Shown here: in pieces, positions 32,344 through 41,893 of the stretch
Layout of the letters: every line of letters starts with the position of its first letter
Numbering within the stretch: position 1 is the stretch's first letter
Origin: Candidatus Aminicenantota bacterium
Lineage (GTDB): Bacteria > Acidobacteriota > Aminicenantia > UBA2199
DNA: 64,000 nucleotides
Direction of reading: 5' to 3'
NCBI GenBank assembly: GCA_026393835.1
Contig: JAPKZK010000118.1
Span: 1-64,000, forward strand
Notes under the pieces: generated by a model
Database searches by the model: none
Seen by the model: only the letters and a program-made list of their open reading frames with translations
What the model was told of the DNA's origin: nothing
Position numbers and translations under genes: made by a program

Positions 32344-35019
32344 TTACTGCTCTTTATCTTCCTCTTCGTCTATTTCTTCGTCTACTTCTTCGTCTTCTAC
32401 TACTTCTTCTAATTCTACTTCTTCTAATTCTACATCTTCCACTATTGTTTCAATGCTGTCGGTTTCCCGGTCGTCATCCTGATCGCCATTCCCATTCTGG
32501 GCCCGCACTTTTTCCAGTGAAACCAATTTATCATCTTCTTTAAGATTGATAATCTTGACCCCCTGGGTGGCCCTTCCCTGGGCGCGGATTTTGGAAGAGC
32601 TCTGCTTGATTAGCTTGCCTTGCATGGAAGATAAAATAATTTCCGAATCATCGTCCAGGGTTACGAGTCCGATGACTTTTCCCAGTCGTTCATTTATTTT
32701 GATATTGATTAATCCTTTACCGCCCCTGCCTTGCAGGCGGTAGAGTGAGAGTTCCGATTTTTTCCCGATGCCGTTTTCAGTGACGGTTAAGATATATTTA
32801 TGTTCCGGGGTAATAAAATCGGCGCCCACCACGAAATCGCCTTTGCCCAGGCGAATGCCGATGACGCCGCGGGCGGTCCTACCGATTTCCCTGACATCAT
32901 GTTCATCGAATTTGATGGCTTTACCAAGGCTGGTGCCCAGGATGATTTCGTTTTCACCACTTGTGATCTGGGCCTCGATCAGCGAATCGCCTTCTCGTAC
33001 GTCGGCGGCAATAATGCCGTTGGCCCTGGGCCTGGAAAAAGCGGAGAGGGCGGTTTTTTTGACATATCCCTGCCTGGAAAAGAGCATGATGTACTTATCG
33101 GCGGCAAATTCCTTGACTTTGATGACGGAACAAATTTTTTCGTCTTCGGTAATGCCGATCAGTCGGCTGATGGGTTTTCCCCTGCTGGCCGGCTCGCCTT
33201 CGGGGATATCGTATACTTTTTCCCAGAACATACGGCCTTTTTCGGTAAAAACCAGGATATAATCGTGGGCCGAAGCGACAAACACGCGGGAAATGACATC
33301 TTCATCTTTCAGGCTGAGGCCTTTCCTGCCGGTGGTGCCGCGGTTCTGCGTCTTGTAGGTGCTGAGGGTGGTGCGGTTGATATACCCTTTCTGGGTAAAC
33401 AGGATCACGAAATCTTCATCCTTGATCAGGTCTTCTTTATCGATATCGTTTAATTCTTCCTGGATAATGACGGTTCTTCGTTCATCGCCGAACTGCTGGC
33501 TGACGCTTTGCAATTCTTCCTTAATTACGCCCAGTATCATGCGTTCACTGGCCAGTAGTTCCTTTAAATAATTGATTAATTTCAACAATTCCGCATATTC
33601 TGCTTCCAGTTTATCGATTTCCAGGCCGGTCAAGCGGTACAACTGCATATCCAGTATGGCATCGGTCTGGACGGCTGTTAGCGGCAATTGGGACATTAAA
33701 TTGATCTTAGCGTCCGCCCTATTTTGCGAACCCCTGATGATCTTGATAACCAGGTCCAGGTTCTGAAGGGCTATTTTTAACCCTTCGATAATATGGGCCC
33801 TTTTCTCGGCCTTATCCAGGTCGAAGAGGGACCTGCGTCGGATGATCTCTTTCCGGTGCCCCAGGAAATGGTTGAAATACTCTTTAAGATTGAATTGTTT
33901 GGGTTGATTATTGGCAATGGCCAGTAAATTAATGGAAAAAGTGGTTTGCAATTGTGTGTATTTGAACAAACTGTTCACCACCACTTCGGGGATTTCATCC
34001 CGTTTCAGTTCGATGGCGATGCGCATGCCATCACGGTCGGATTCGTCTCGCAAATCCGAGACGGCGGTTATTTTTTTGATTTTTACGTAATGGGCAATGG
34101 TTTCCAGGATTTTCGATTTGTTCACCTGGTACGGGATTTCATCGATGATTATTTTTTCCCTGCCTTTTTTATCGGTTTCGATATGGTATTTTGCCCGGAC
34201 AATAATAGTGCCCCTTCCAGTTTCATAGGCCCTGAGCAGCGAATCCTGGCCGTAAATAAAACCGCCGGTGGGGAAATCGGGCCCCTTGAGGATATCCACC
34301 AGCTCGGAAATAGACGCTTCCCGGTTATCCACGAAATAGATAAACGCCGCGATCAATTCTTTTAAATTATGGGGGGGGACGGAGGTGGCCATGCCCACGG
34401 CGATGCCGGAACTGCCGTTGAGCAGCAGCATGGGCAGCAACGAGGGAAAAATAACCGGTTCTTCCAGGGAGCCGTCATAGTTGGGCTGGTAATCGACGGT
34501 ATTTTTATCGATATCGGTCAGCAACTGGTTGGCGATTTTTGCCAGGCGGACTTCGGTATACCGCATGGCCGCCGGGGGGTCGCCGTCGATGGAGCCGAAG
34601 TTTCCCTGGCCGTCCACCAGGGTGTAACGCAGCGAAAAATCCTGCGCCATGCGCACCAGGGTATCGTAAACCGCGGCGTCGCCGTGGGGATGATACTTAC
34701 CGATCACATCGCCCACGATGCGGGCGGATTTTTTATAGGGCTGGTTGTAATGGGTCCCGGTCTGGTGCATGGAAAAAAGGGTGCGCCGGTGCACGGGCTT
34801 GAGGCCGTCCCGGATATCCGGGATGGCCCTTCCTATGATGACGCTCATGGAATAGTCAAGATAGGAAGTCTGCATTTCGTTTTCTATGGAAACCGGTTCT
34901 ATTTTGCCGGGAAACTTTATAGCTTCATCATGATCGCTGTCGGCGCCGGTGTTTTCCGTAATTTCTATTTCATCTCCAGGGTCTTGATCGGTTTCGTCAA
35001 ACTCTTTTTCCTTGTCCAT
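32344..35019 (-). CDS. gyrA: DNA gyrase subunit A with acidic extensions
   Basis: This 891-aa protein has catalytic Tyr154 in AMRYTEVRL and the quinolone region HPHGDAAVYDTLVRM. The position equivalent to E. coli Ser83 is Ala115, a natural variant that elsewhere lowers quinolone susceptibility; the Asp87 equivalent is kept. The GyrA-box reads QGRGGKG, with Gly in place of the first Arg. An acidic N-terminal extension of about 35 residues and a very acidic C-terminal tail (about the last 35 residues, EEVEDEEV-type repeats encoded by CTTCTTCTA-like DNA) are unusual and could tune DNA wrapping. It is downstream of gyrB in the origin cluster. Confidence 0.97.
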   Translation of the reverse strand: MDKEKEFDETDQDPGDEIEITENTGADSDHDEAIKFPGKIEPVSIENEMQTSYLDYSMSVIIGRAIPDIRDGLKPVHRRTLFSMHQTGTHYNQPYKKSARIVGDVIGKYHPHGDAAVYDTLVRMAQDFSLRYTLVDGQGNFGSIDGDPPAAMRYTEVRLAKIANQLLTDIDKNTVDYQPNYDGSLEEPVIFPSLLPMLLLNGSSGIAVGMATSVPPHNLKELIAAFIYFVDNREASISELVDILKGPDFPTGGFIYGQDSLLRAYETGRGTIIVRAKYHIETDKKGREKIIIDEIPYQVNKSKILETIAHYVKIKKITAVSDLRDESDRDGMRIAIELKRDEIPEVVVNSLFKYTQLQTTFSINLLAIANNQPKQFNLKEYFNHFLGHRKEIIRRRSLFDLDKAEKRAHIIEGLKIALQNLDLVIKIIRGSQNRADAKINLMSQLPLTAVQTDAILDMQLYRLTGLEIDKLEAEYAELLKLINYLKELLASERMILGVIKEELQSVSQQFGDERRTVIIQEELNDIDKEDLIKDEDFVILFTQKGYINRTTLSTYKTQNRGTTGRKGLSLKDEDVISRVFVASAHDYILVFTEKGRMFWEKVYDIPEGEPASRGKPISRLIGITEDEKICSVIKVKEFAADKYIMLFSRQGYVKKTALSAFSRPRANGIIAADVREGDSLIEAQITSGENEIILGTSLGKAIKFDEHDVREIGRTARGVIGIRLGKGDFVVGADFITPEHKYILTVTENGIGKKSELSLYRLQGRGGKGLINIKINERLGKVIGLVTLDDDSEIILSSMQGKLIKQSSSKIRAQGRATQGVKIINLKEDDKLVSLEKVRAQNGNGDQDDDRETDSIETIVEDVELEEVELEEVVEDEEVDEEIDEEEDKEQ

Positions 35020-35044
35020 TATTTGTCCTCATTGCTCTGTAAAT

Positions 35045-37504
35045 TTAAATGTCGAGGTTCCTGACATTCAGCGCGTTCTCCAGGATAAAATCCTTTCGTT
35101 TTGTAGAATCGCTTCCCATCAAGGTATCGAATATTATTTCACTTTTCTGATCATCATTGATATTGACTTTTAAAAGGGTCCTATTTTGGGGATCCATGGT
35201 GGTCTCCCACAACTGGATGGGGTTCATCTCGCCGAGACCTTTATACCTCTGGATATACAACCCTTTTTTTACTTTTTCAAACAACAGGGTAACCAGTTCC
35301 TTCCGGGTGGGGGCCGCGAATTCCTCATTGCCGATACGAACGGTATAAGGGGGGGCGGGAAATGTTTTCAATTTTTCGTGGGCCTCGTTGACTTTCGAAA
35401 ATAACGGCCCGGTCAGGTAATCCCAGTTGATGGAACGATGTTGGATCATGCCGTTGAACTCATATTCGATATCCAGGGTATAGGTATCGTACTCTTCATC
35501 GAATTGCCGGGCGACGGAACGGCAGCATTCTATTTTCCGGATCAGTTCGGCAATCCGTTCGGTCTCTTGCTCATCCTTGAAGGTTTCTTCATCGCGAATC
35601 CATTCCACCAGCCGGGTAGTCAACGCCCGGGGCATTCCTCTTTTTTCGATGCGATCGATAAAGGAATCCCTGGTATTGATCAACTGGATAAATTTTTTGA
35701 GTTTCCCGCCTTCTAAAAACTCCTTCTTATCTCCATTTAAGTATACTACGGCGTCTTCGCCGATTTTTTCCAATAGATAATTCTCCTGGTCTTTTTCATT
35801 TTTCAGGTAGGTGCTGGATTTTCCTTTTCTGACCATGTAGAGGGGGGGTTGGGCCAGGTAAAGATACCCCCTATCGATGATGGCGCGCATGTTCCTAAAA
35901 AAGAAAGTCATTAAGAGCGTCCGGATGTGCGACCCGTCCACGTCGGCGTCGGTCATGATAATGATTTTATGATATCTTAATTTTTCGACATCGAAACTTT
36001 CTTCGCCGATGCCTACACCCAGGGCGGCGATAATGGTTTTGATTTCAATGTTTTCCAGCATCCTGGAAGTGGAGGCTTTTTCGACGTTGAGGATTTTTCC
36101 TTTAAGGGGCAGGATGGCCTGGAAGCGGCGGTCGCGCCCCTGTTTGGCGGAGCCGCCGGCGGAATCGCCCTCTACTACGAAAATCTCGCTGTTCTTTGGA
36201 TCCCGGGACTGGCAGTCGGCCAGTTTTCCCGGCAGGGTGGTGTTCTCCAGTAAATTGGATTTTCTCACCAGGTCTTTGGCTTTGCGGGAGGCCTCCCTGG
36301 CCTGGGCCGCCAGCAGGGACTTGCCGATGACCGCCCTGGCCACCGCTATATTTTCTTCGAAAAACTCCATTAATTTATCGTTGACAAAGGATTCGACAAA
36401 GCCTTTTACTTCGGAATTTCCCAGCTTGTCCTTGGTTTGCCCTTCGAACTGGGGCTCCCTGATACGAACGGAAAGAATCGCCACCAAACCTTCCCGGACA
36501 TCCTCGCCGGAAAAACTTACTTTGAAATCTTTCTTCAGGTTGTTGGCCTGGGCAAAGGCGTTGATGGAACGGGTCAGGGCGCCTTTAAAACCGGTAAGAT
36601 GGGTGCCCCCCTCGATGGTATTGATGTTATTGACAAAGGATAGCATCAGTTCGTTAAAGGAATCGGTGTATTGAAAGGCCAACTCGATTTCGCAATCTTC
36701 CTTCCGGGTAACTAAATAGATGGGGTTTTCGTGGACCTTTTGTTTGCTCCCGCAAAGGTATGATACGTATTCGACGATGCCGCCGTCGTAACGGAATGTT
36801 TCTTTGGGATCTTCGTCCTTCCGTTCATCCATGAGGGTAATGGTCAGGCCGCGGTTTAAAAATGCCAGTTCCTTCAAACGCTTGGATAGAATACTGTAAT
36901 CATATTCCGTGGTTTCGAAGATTTCTTCGTCCGGCCAGAAAGTGACCTTCGTGCCCCGTTTGTTGGTTTTTCCTATTTGTTTAAACTCGGTCACGGGTTT
37001 ACCGGTTTCATAGCGCTGGTGGAAGATATGGCCGTCTCTTTTTATTTCCAGTTCCAGCGTCGAAGAGAGGGCGTTGACGACGGAGACGCCGACGCCGTGA
37101 AGTCCGCCCGAGACTTTATAGGAATTCCTATCGAACTTGCCGCCGGCATGGAGCATGGTCATTACTACTTCGGCGGCGGGTCTTCCTTCTTCTTTGTGAA
37201 AATCCACGGGTATGCCGCGGCCGTCATCGATGACGGTAATGGAATTATCGAAATGAATGATGACGTCGATATTGGTACAATACCCGGCCATGGCTTCATC
37301 GATGGAGTTGTCCACTACTTCATAGACCAGGTGATGAAGGCCGGTGGAGCCGGTGCTGCCGATATACATGGCGGGACGCACCCGAACGGCTTCGAGTCCC
37401 TCCAGTACTTTTATACTTTCGGCGTTATATTCGGAAGCGTTTTTTTGAATATTTTCCAGGTTTTCATCCGGGAGTTCCGCAATGGTATTTAATTGCTCAG
37501 CCAC
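35045..37504 (-). CDS. gyrB: DNA gyrase subunit B
   Basis: This 819-aa protein has a GHKL ATPase N-terminus (EVVDNSIDEAMAG, DDGRGIPV, GGLHGVGVSVVNAL), transducer, TOPRIM (FVVEGDSAGG, DADVDGSHI) and the C-terminal signature YKGLGEMNP. Length and motifs are normal, with a short N-terminal extension. It supplies energy for gyrase supercoiling. Order on the minus strand is dnaA, dnaN, recF, gyrB, gyrA, the ancestral origin-linked arrangement; recF ends three bases upstream of this start. Confidence 0.98.
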   Translation of the reverse strand: MAEQLNTIAELPDENLENIQKNASEYNAESIKVLEGLEAVRVRPAMYIGSTGSTGLHHLVYEVVDNSIDEAMAGYCTNIDVIIHFDNSITVIDDGRGIPVDFHKEEGRPAAEVVMTMLHAGGKFDRNSYKVSGGLHGVGVSVVNALSSTLELEIKRDGHIFHQRYETGKPVTEFKQIGKTNKRGTKVTFWPDEEIFETTEYDYSILSKRLKELAFLNRGLTITLMDERKDEDPKETFRYDGGIVEYVSYLCGSKQKVHENPIYLVTRKEDCEIELAFQYTDSFNELMLSFVNNINTIEGGTHLTGFKGALTRSINAFAQANNLKKDFKVSFSGEDVREGLVAILSVRIREPQFEGQTKDKLGNSEVKGFVESFVNDKLMEFFEENIAVARAVIGKSLLAAQAREASRKAKDLVRKSNLLENTTLPGKLADCQSRDPKNSEIFVVEGDSAGGSAKQGRDRRFQAILPLKGKILNVEKASTSRMLENIEIKTIIAALGVGIGEESFDVEKLRYHKIIIMTDADVDGSHIRTLLMTFFFRNMRAIIDRGYLYLAQPPLYMVRKGKSSTYLKNEKDQENYLLEKIGEDAVVYLNGDKKEFLEGGKLKKFIQLINTRDSFIDRIEKRGMPRALTTRLVEWIRDEETFKDEQETERIAELIRKIECCRSVARQFDEEYDTYTLDIEYEFNGMIQHRSINWDYLTGPLFSKVNEAHEKLKTFPAPPYTVRIGNEEFAAPTRKELVTLLFEKVKKGLYIQRYKGLGEMNPIQLWETTMDPQNRTLLKVNINDDQKSEIIFDTLMGSDSTKRKDFILENALNVRNLDI

Positions 37505-37507
37505 TTT

Positions 37508-38596
37508 TTAATTCTCCTTTTTTAATTCGATTAAATGGTCGAAACGGTCGTTCTTATTTACCGAGGTGGCGATTACCTGCAAATCGGGATAGTTCTCCAT
37601 CAAAAAATCGATGTTTCGATCATCGATGGCGGTATCGAAGTCATCCACCAGGAAAACGGGGTACTCGTTTTTCAACCGCTTAAATAACTGGATAAAGGCG
37701 ATATACAACATTAGCAGGTTAATCTTTTTCTCGCCGGAAGAATAAAACCTTAAATCTTTCCGGTTCAAGCGCGTCTCGAAAATATCCAGGTGGGGTCCCC
37801 GCAGCGACCGTTTTTGTATCATTTCCGACTGCCGCAGTTTTTCCAGTTGATTAAAAAAAAATCCTTGCGAAATATCCGCAGCGGTGGAAATATTAGTGAA
37901 AGAAGGCCTATAGTTTATGGCCAGGTCCCTGTCGAATTTATTTTTTATTTCCGTATTAAGCATCTCTATAAATTTCATCCTTGTGCCGACTATTTTTTCA
38001 GACATTTCAGCAAGTATTTTATTCCAACTGGGAATCTCATCCAGGTTTTGCTTTTTCTTTAACAGGTAATTTTTCTGTTTTAGGGCCTTATTATAACTCA
38101 AAAGGTAGTGTATGTAAAGAGAGTCGGCGCCGAATATAAACCGGTCCATCAACTTCCGGATCTGGGTTCTACTTTCGATATAGAGGTTATAGTTAGACGA
38201 AGAGAACAATAGGGGATATAAATAGCGGTTGATTTCAAAAATATTACTTTTTTTATCGTTTAAAAGCAGGGTAAATTTCGCTTTTATGGTTTCATAATGG
38301 GAGCTGATGGTGTTTTCGTTTTCATGACGGGGGACGGTCTCGCTCAAACTGTGGGAAGCGACGGCCACATCGGCGGCGCAAAGCCGGATTGAAAAAAAAT
38401 CGGAGTTATCATTGACGATCTCCGACTTTTTGACATTTAAGAAGGATTTGCCGAAACCCGGCAGGAAGATGGCTTCAAGGATAGATGTTTTACCTGCGCC
38501 GTTGAGGCCGTGGATCAGGTTTTTGTTTTTACAAAAAGAGACCTGGAGGTCCCTGAGGTTCCTGAAACCGATAATCTTAAGGTTTTTTATGATCAA
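37508..38596 (-). CDS. recF: DNA replication and repair protein RecF
   Basis: This 362-aa SMC-like ATPase has Walker A GLNGAGKTS near residue 33, signature YSSGEKK and Walker B VFLVDDFDTAID. It helps load RecA at gaps with RecO and RecR. The sequence is somewhat divergent in the middle, but its length and position between dnaN and gyrB fit RecF. A GC-rich heptanucleotide repeat (GCCGCAC units, 38612-38638) fills part of the spacer to dnaN. Confidence 0.92.
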   Translation of the reverse strand: MIIKNLKIIGFRNLRDLQVSFCKNKNLIHGLNGAGKTSILEAIFLPGFGKSFLNVKKSEIVNDNSDFFSIRLCAADVAVASHSLSETVPRHENENTISSHYETIKAKFTLLLNDKKSNIFEINRYLYPLLFSSSNYNLYIESRTQIRKLMDRFIFGADSLYIHYLLSYNKALKQKNYLLKKKQNLDEIPSWNKILAEMSEKIVGTRMKFIEMLNTEIKNKFDRDLAINYRPSFTNISTAADISQGFFFNQLEKLRQSEMIQKRSLRGPHLDIFETRLNRKDLRFYSSGEKKINLLMLYIAFIQLFKRLKNEYPVFLVDDFDTAIDDRNIDFLMENYPDLQVIATSVNKNDRFDHLIELKKEN

Positions 38597-38611
38597 ACTC
38601 CACCTTTTTCA

Positions 38612-38638
38612 GCCGCACGCCGCACGCCGCACGCCGCA
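38612..38638. repeat. heptanucleotide microsatellite
   Basis: Almost four copies of the 7-base unit GCCGCAC lie between recF and dnaN. A different 7-base unit is repeated at 5201-5229. Confidence 0.7.
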
Positions 38639-38673
38639 AGGCAAGACATAAGAAAACCGGCTGTTTAAATACC

Positions 38674-39792
38674 TCAAATGTTCAGCGGCATGACCACGTA
38701 AATGAAATCGACATCCCCTTCCGTCGTATCCGGCAGCGGCCTAAACACAAAGGAGCTTTCGCTGTCATTCATACAGATTTCGATATCTTTGGTCTCGATA
38801 TGGGTTAGAAAGTCGATCACAAAATTCCCGTTAAAAGCCACATGGATGGGTTGGTTGATATATTGAATCGCGAAATCTTCGTGGGCTTCTCCTTTTTCCG
38901 GTGTGGTTCTTTCCAGGACCAGTTTGTTTTCGGAAAAATTGAAAAAGACGCCGTTATTGCGGGTTTTAAAAATCAACACCCGGCGCAGGGTTTGAAGGAG
39001 TTCTTCCGTATTGATAATGGCTTTAAATGTTGTTTTTTCCGGGATAACGGCCTTATAATTGGGAAATTTCTGGTCGATGATGCGGGAGGATAATATCCTG
39101 TTTTTGTATTTGAAGAACAGGTTGTTTTTATCATAGCTGAATTCCAATTCGCCTTCTTCACCGATTTTGGTCAATTCCAGCAGGGTTTTACGGGAAACGA
39201 TAAATTCCAGCGGTTCCGCCGTATAGCCTTCGAAGATATAGGTGAGGTAGGCCAAACGGTGGCCGTCGGTGGCGGCCATTTCCAATTTATTTTCAGCAAT
39301 GCTCAACAATGCCCCGCCCAGGTTAAATTTCATCTCCGGTGAAATGATGTAGTAGCTTTTGTTGATAATGGAGGTGAATTTTTTCATGGAAATTCTTGTT
39401 GAGGCGGAGAAATCGGATACCGGCAACTGGGGGTAATCCGAGGATTGTAATCCCAATAACTTATACTTGCTGGTTTTGCGTTCATTGGAGATGACCACCT
39501 GTAGGTCGTTGTTTTCCGAGATTTCCACGGCGCCCTCGGGCATTTTGGAAATCAGTTCATACAAATCTTTGCCGTTAACCGTGAAAGTGCCCGGCTCTTT
39601 GACATTTGCTGAAATAGAGGAGCACAAACCGATCTCGAGGTCCGTTGCGACCAATTCCAGGTCGCCGTTTTCCAGGGCCGTAATCTTGATATTCTGTAAG
39701 ATGTCCATCAATGACTTCTTTTCAAAGATTCCCTGGAAGAGCCTTAACTCTTCTGCAAACTGAGACTTTTCCACAAAAATATTCATTTTCAA
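38674..39792 (-). CDS. dnaN: DNA polymerase III beta sliding clamp
   Basis: This 372-aa protein has the three-domain clamp pattern. It begins MKMNIFVEKSQFAEELRLFQ and contains LVATDLEIGLCSSI and AATDGHRLAYL, ending in the family-typical FIYVVMPLN. It rings DNA and tethers the polymerase. It lies between the origin-proximal AT-rich spacer and recF. The coding start itself overlaps a TTTTCCACA motif (39767-39775). Confidence 0.96.
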   Translation of the reverse strand: MKMNIFVEKSQFAEELRLFQGIFEKKSLMDILQNIKITALENGDLELVATDLEIGLCSSISANVKEPGTFTVNGKDLYELISKMPEGAVEISENNDLQVVISNERKTSKYKLLGLQSSDYPQLPVSDFSASTRISMKKFTSIINKSYYIISPEMKFNLGGALLSIAENKLEMAATDGHRLAYLTYIFEGYTAEPLEFIVSRKTLLELTKIGEEGELEFSYDKNNLFFKYKNRILSSRIIDQKFPNYKAVIPEKTTFKAIINTEELLQTLRRVLIFKTRNNGVFFNFSENKLVLERTTPEKGEAHEDFAIQYINQPIHVAFNGNFVIDFLTHIETKDIEICMNDSESSFVFRPLPDTTEGDVDFIYVVMPLNI

Positions 39793-40012
39793 CCTCTTCT
39801 TATTTATTATTTATATATAAGATAATATCATAATATATAAAGAAAAGAAAGAAGGTACTGTGAAAAAGTGGAAAAATTTATAAATCGTTGTCTTTTCATC
39901 AATGAGGGGTCGGAAATCTATGTGGAAAACTTTTTATCATTGTGGAAAACTTTGTTTTTTTAAAATAAGGAAAAAGTTTTCAACATCTGTGGAAAAATAG
40001 AAAGGTTGCTGT
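39793..40012. other. candidate oriC segment between dnaN and dnaA
   Basis: The spacer holds TGTGGAAAA (complement TTTTCCACA, one base off the DnaA box TTATCCACA) at 39921-39929, 39941-39949 and 39988-39996. A very AT-rich tract at 39797-39850 is a plausible unwinding element. Gene order and strand divergence around dnaA support an origin; a second cluster lies at 41449-41480. Confidence 0.65.
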
Positions 40013-41359
40013 TTATTCCTCGAAGAATTTGATATACGCATCGATTTGCCTGGCAAATTCGTAATCCGATTCGATTTGATTTTCTACTTTATTGATGGAA
40101 TGAAGGACGGTGGAATGGTGTTTGCCGCCGAAATGGACGCCGATTTCATGAAGCGGGGTTTTGGTTAATTTCTTGGTGATATACATGGCCACCTGGCGGG
40201 GGTTGGAGTAATCGCGCTTGTTACTTTTTGAAACCAGGTCGGTTTTGGTAACGTTGAATTCTTTGGCGATATATTCCTGGATGCTTTCGATGGTAACGGT
40301 TTTTTTAGATAGGGAAATAATCGGTTTTAATGCTTCCTTGGCAAACTGGAGGGTAATTTTATTACTGTCGGTATCGGGGAATTTAAGGTCCGCATAACCG
40401 ATTAAGCGATTTAAAGCGCCTTCCATTTTTCTTACGTTATCTTTGATGGAGGAAGCGATATAGTATAGAATTTCTTCGGGGATTTCAAAATGGTTTTTAA
40501 GCATGATTTTTCGTTCAACCAATTTGCTTTTAAGGATGGCGATACGTCCTTCCAGGTCGTAAGGGAGGATGTCCACCACGGCGCCCCATTCGAAACGCGA
40601 TTTGATACGGTGTTCCAGGTTGGGAATATAATCCGGGTGTTTATCCGAGCACAGTACGATTTGTTTATCCAATTCCCTCAATTGGTTAAAGATATAATAG
40701 AACTGTTCGCTGGTGCCTTCCCACTTGGTAATGTATTGAATATCGTCGATGAGAAGTACATCCACGGAGGTATATTTACGAATGAATTCCGTTCGCTTAT
40801 TCAGACGGTTATATTCGACGTACTCATTCATGAATTCGCTGCTGGTGCAATAGATCACACTCATGTTTTTATTATTTTGCAAGATACGATTGCCGATGGC
40901 ATTCATCAGGTGGGTTTTTCCCAGCCCGACATCGCTGTATATATAAAGAGGATTATAGGATTTGGACGGGAATTCGGATACGCTGTGGGCAAATGAATAG
41001 GCCATCCTGTTTTGATCCACCTGCACGAAATTTTCAAAGGTATACCTGGATTTCAGGTTTGAGTTGCCATTCGAATTTTTATGGTTGTCGGTATTATTTC
41101 CTTCATCCAGGGGAGGGGTATCATCGGAGTCGTCAAAAGAAACCAGTTTAAGGGTGAGATTGAATTCGGCCTTTGTGTTTTTATTGATTTTGTCCAGGAG
41201 GTTTTGTTTAATCCAGGTATTTTTTTTACGGTCCGGCGATCCCACATAAGCAATATCGTCTTTCGTGCCTATGTAAGTAAGCGGTGAAATCCAGTCATCG
41301 AATGTTTGCTTTCCCAGCATTTTTTCAAGATAATTTTTTACCAGTTCGAAGTCGTCCAT
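40013..41359 (-). CDS. dnaA: chromosomal replication initiator DnaA
   Basis: This 448-aa protein shows an N-terminal DnaB-interaction domain (DDFELVKNYLEKMLGKQTFDDW), an Asn/Ser-rich linker (about 85-105), and AAA+ Walker A VGLGKTHLMNAIG with Walker B VLLIDDIQYI. The C-terminal DNA-binding signature is HFGGKHHSTVLHSI. It binds DnaA boxes and opens the origin. It reads leftward, away from the par genes, from a promoter at 41576-41548. Confidence 0.98.
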   Translation of the reverse strand: MDDFELVKNYLEKMLGKQTFDDWISPLTYIGTKDDIAYVGSPDRKKNTWIKQNLLDKINKNTKAEFNLTLKLVSFDDSDDTPPLDEGNNTDNHKNSNGNSNLKSRYTFENFVQVDQNRMAYSFAHSVSEFPSKSYNPLYIYSDVGLGKTHLMNAIGNRILQNNKNMSVIYCTSSEFMNEYVEYNRLNKRTEFIRKYTSVDVLLIDDIQYITKWEGTSEQFYYIFNQLRELDKQIVLCSDKHPDYIPNLEHRIKSRFEWGAVVDILPYDLEGRIAILKSKLVERKIMLKNHFEIPEEILYYIASSIKDNVRKMEGALNRLIGYADLKFPDTDSNKITLQFAKEALKPIISLSKKTVTIESIQEYIAKEFNVTKTDLVSKSNKRDYSNPRQVAMYITKKLTKTPLHEIGVHFGGKHHSTVLHSINKVENQIESDYEFARQIDAYIKFFEE

Positions 41360-41547
41360 TTTAATTTTTCATCCATATCTATTATCCATTAACCGTTAAT
41401 CATTCATTAATCATTACCCATTCCTACTCAAATCCGGAAAAAAGAAATTTTTCCACAAACATATTAACAATTGTGGAAAACTTCTACTACTTACCACTTA
41501 AACAAACCTGATTTTAAGCTTTCCATTCCAGGTATAAGTACGGGTCT

Positions 41548-41576
41548 ATATTATCTAAAAAGAAATGAGTTGTCAA
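41548..41576 (-). promoter_or_regulatory. dnaA promoter
   Basis: On the minus strand TTGACA (41576-41571), 17 bases and TAATAT (41553-41548). The transcript would cross the inverted TTTTCCACA pair before the dnaA start, allowing DnaA autoregulation. Confidence 0.7.
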
Positions 41577-41579
41577 GAC

Positions 41580-41608
41580 TTGACAAAAATATTTTTTTAT
41601 TTTATTAA
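41580..41608 (+). promoter_or_regulatory. rightward promoter toward rsmG-par genes
   Basis: TTGACA (41580-41585), 17 bases and TATTAA (41603-41608). Its -35 overlaps the inverted repeat shared with the dnaA promoter, so the two promoters could exclude each other or share one regulator. Confidence 0.65.
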
Positions 41609-41680
41609 GTAACTTTAGAAAGGGTCTTTAGAACATGCGAACATGCAAATAAAAAAATGTGGAAGGCCAGGGAGTGTTTG

Positions 41681-41863
41681 ATGATCATTTGGTTGCAAGT
41701 AAAAAAAATGTTTTTGAAAATAATGGCAGTAATCGTAATCATAGTACTGGTCTTTTCACCCTATTTATTGATTCTTGATTTTAAAGAGTATTCTCCCTTT
41801 GTGGTGACTGTGTGGGTTTTATCCGCTGTGTATTATATGTTTGTGAAAAGCAAAAAGGAATGA
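41681..41863 (+). CDS. small two-helix membrane protein
   Basis: This hydrophobic protein of 60 residues has two probable membrane helices (FLKIMAVIVIIVLVFSPYLL and FVVTVWVLSAVYYMFV) and a lysine-rich tail (KSKKE). The start at 41681 follows CAGGGAG; an ATG eight codons earlier has no ribosome site. I do not recognise a family. It is the first gene rightward from the origin, directly before the parS sites. The position resembles that of small membrane genes next to rsmG/par in other bacteria, but no function is implied. Confidence 0.5.
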   Translation: MIIWLQVKKMFLKIMAVIVIIVLVFSPYLLILDFKEYSPFVVTVWVLSAVYYMFVKSKKE

Positions 41864-41865
41864 AA

Positions 41866-41881
41866 TGTTTCACGTGAAACA
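41866..41881. promoter_or_regulatory. parS: parS site 1
   Basis: The 16 bases TGTTTCACGTGAAACA are a perfect match to the universal chromosomal parS, the loading site for ParB-CTP clamps. It begins three bases after the stop of the small membrane gene. Confidence 0.97.
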
Positions 41882-41893
41882 TTCGATCATTAT

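Larger units (their letters stand above)
41360..41680. other. dnaA-upstream origin segment with back-to-back promoters
   Basis: TTTTCCACA (41449-41457) and TGTGGAAAA (41472-41480) form an inverted pair of DnaA-box-like motifs. The palindrome TGTCAAGACTTGACA (41571-41585) carries the -35 boxes of two divergent promoters. The remainder is AT-rich and holds no gene. Confidence 0.65.
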
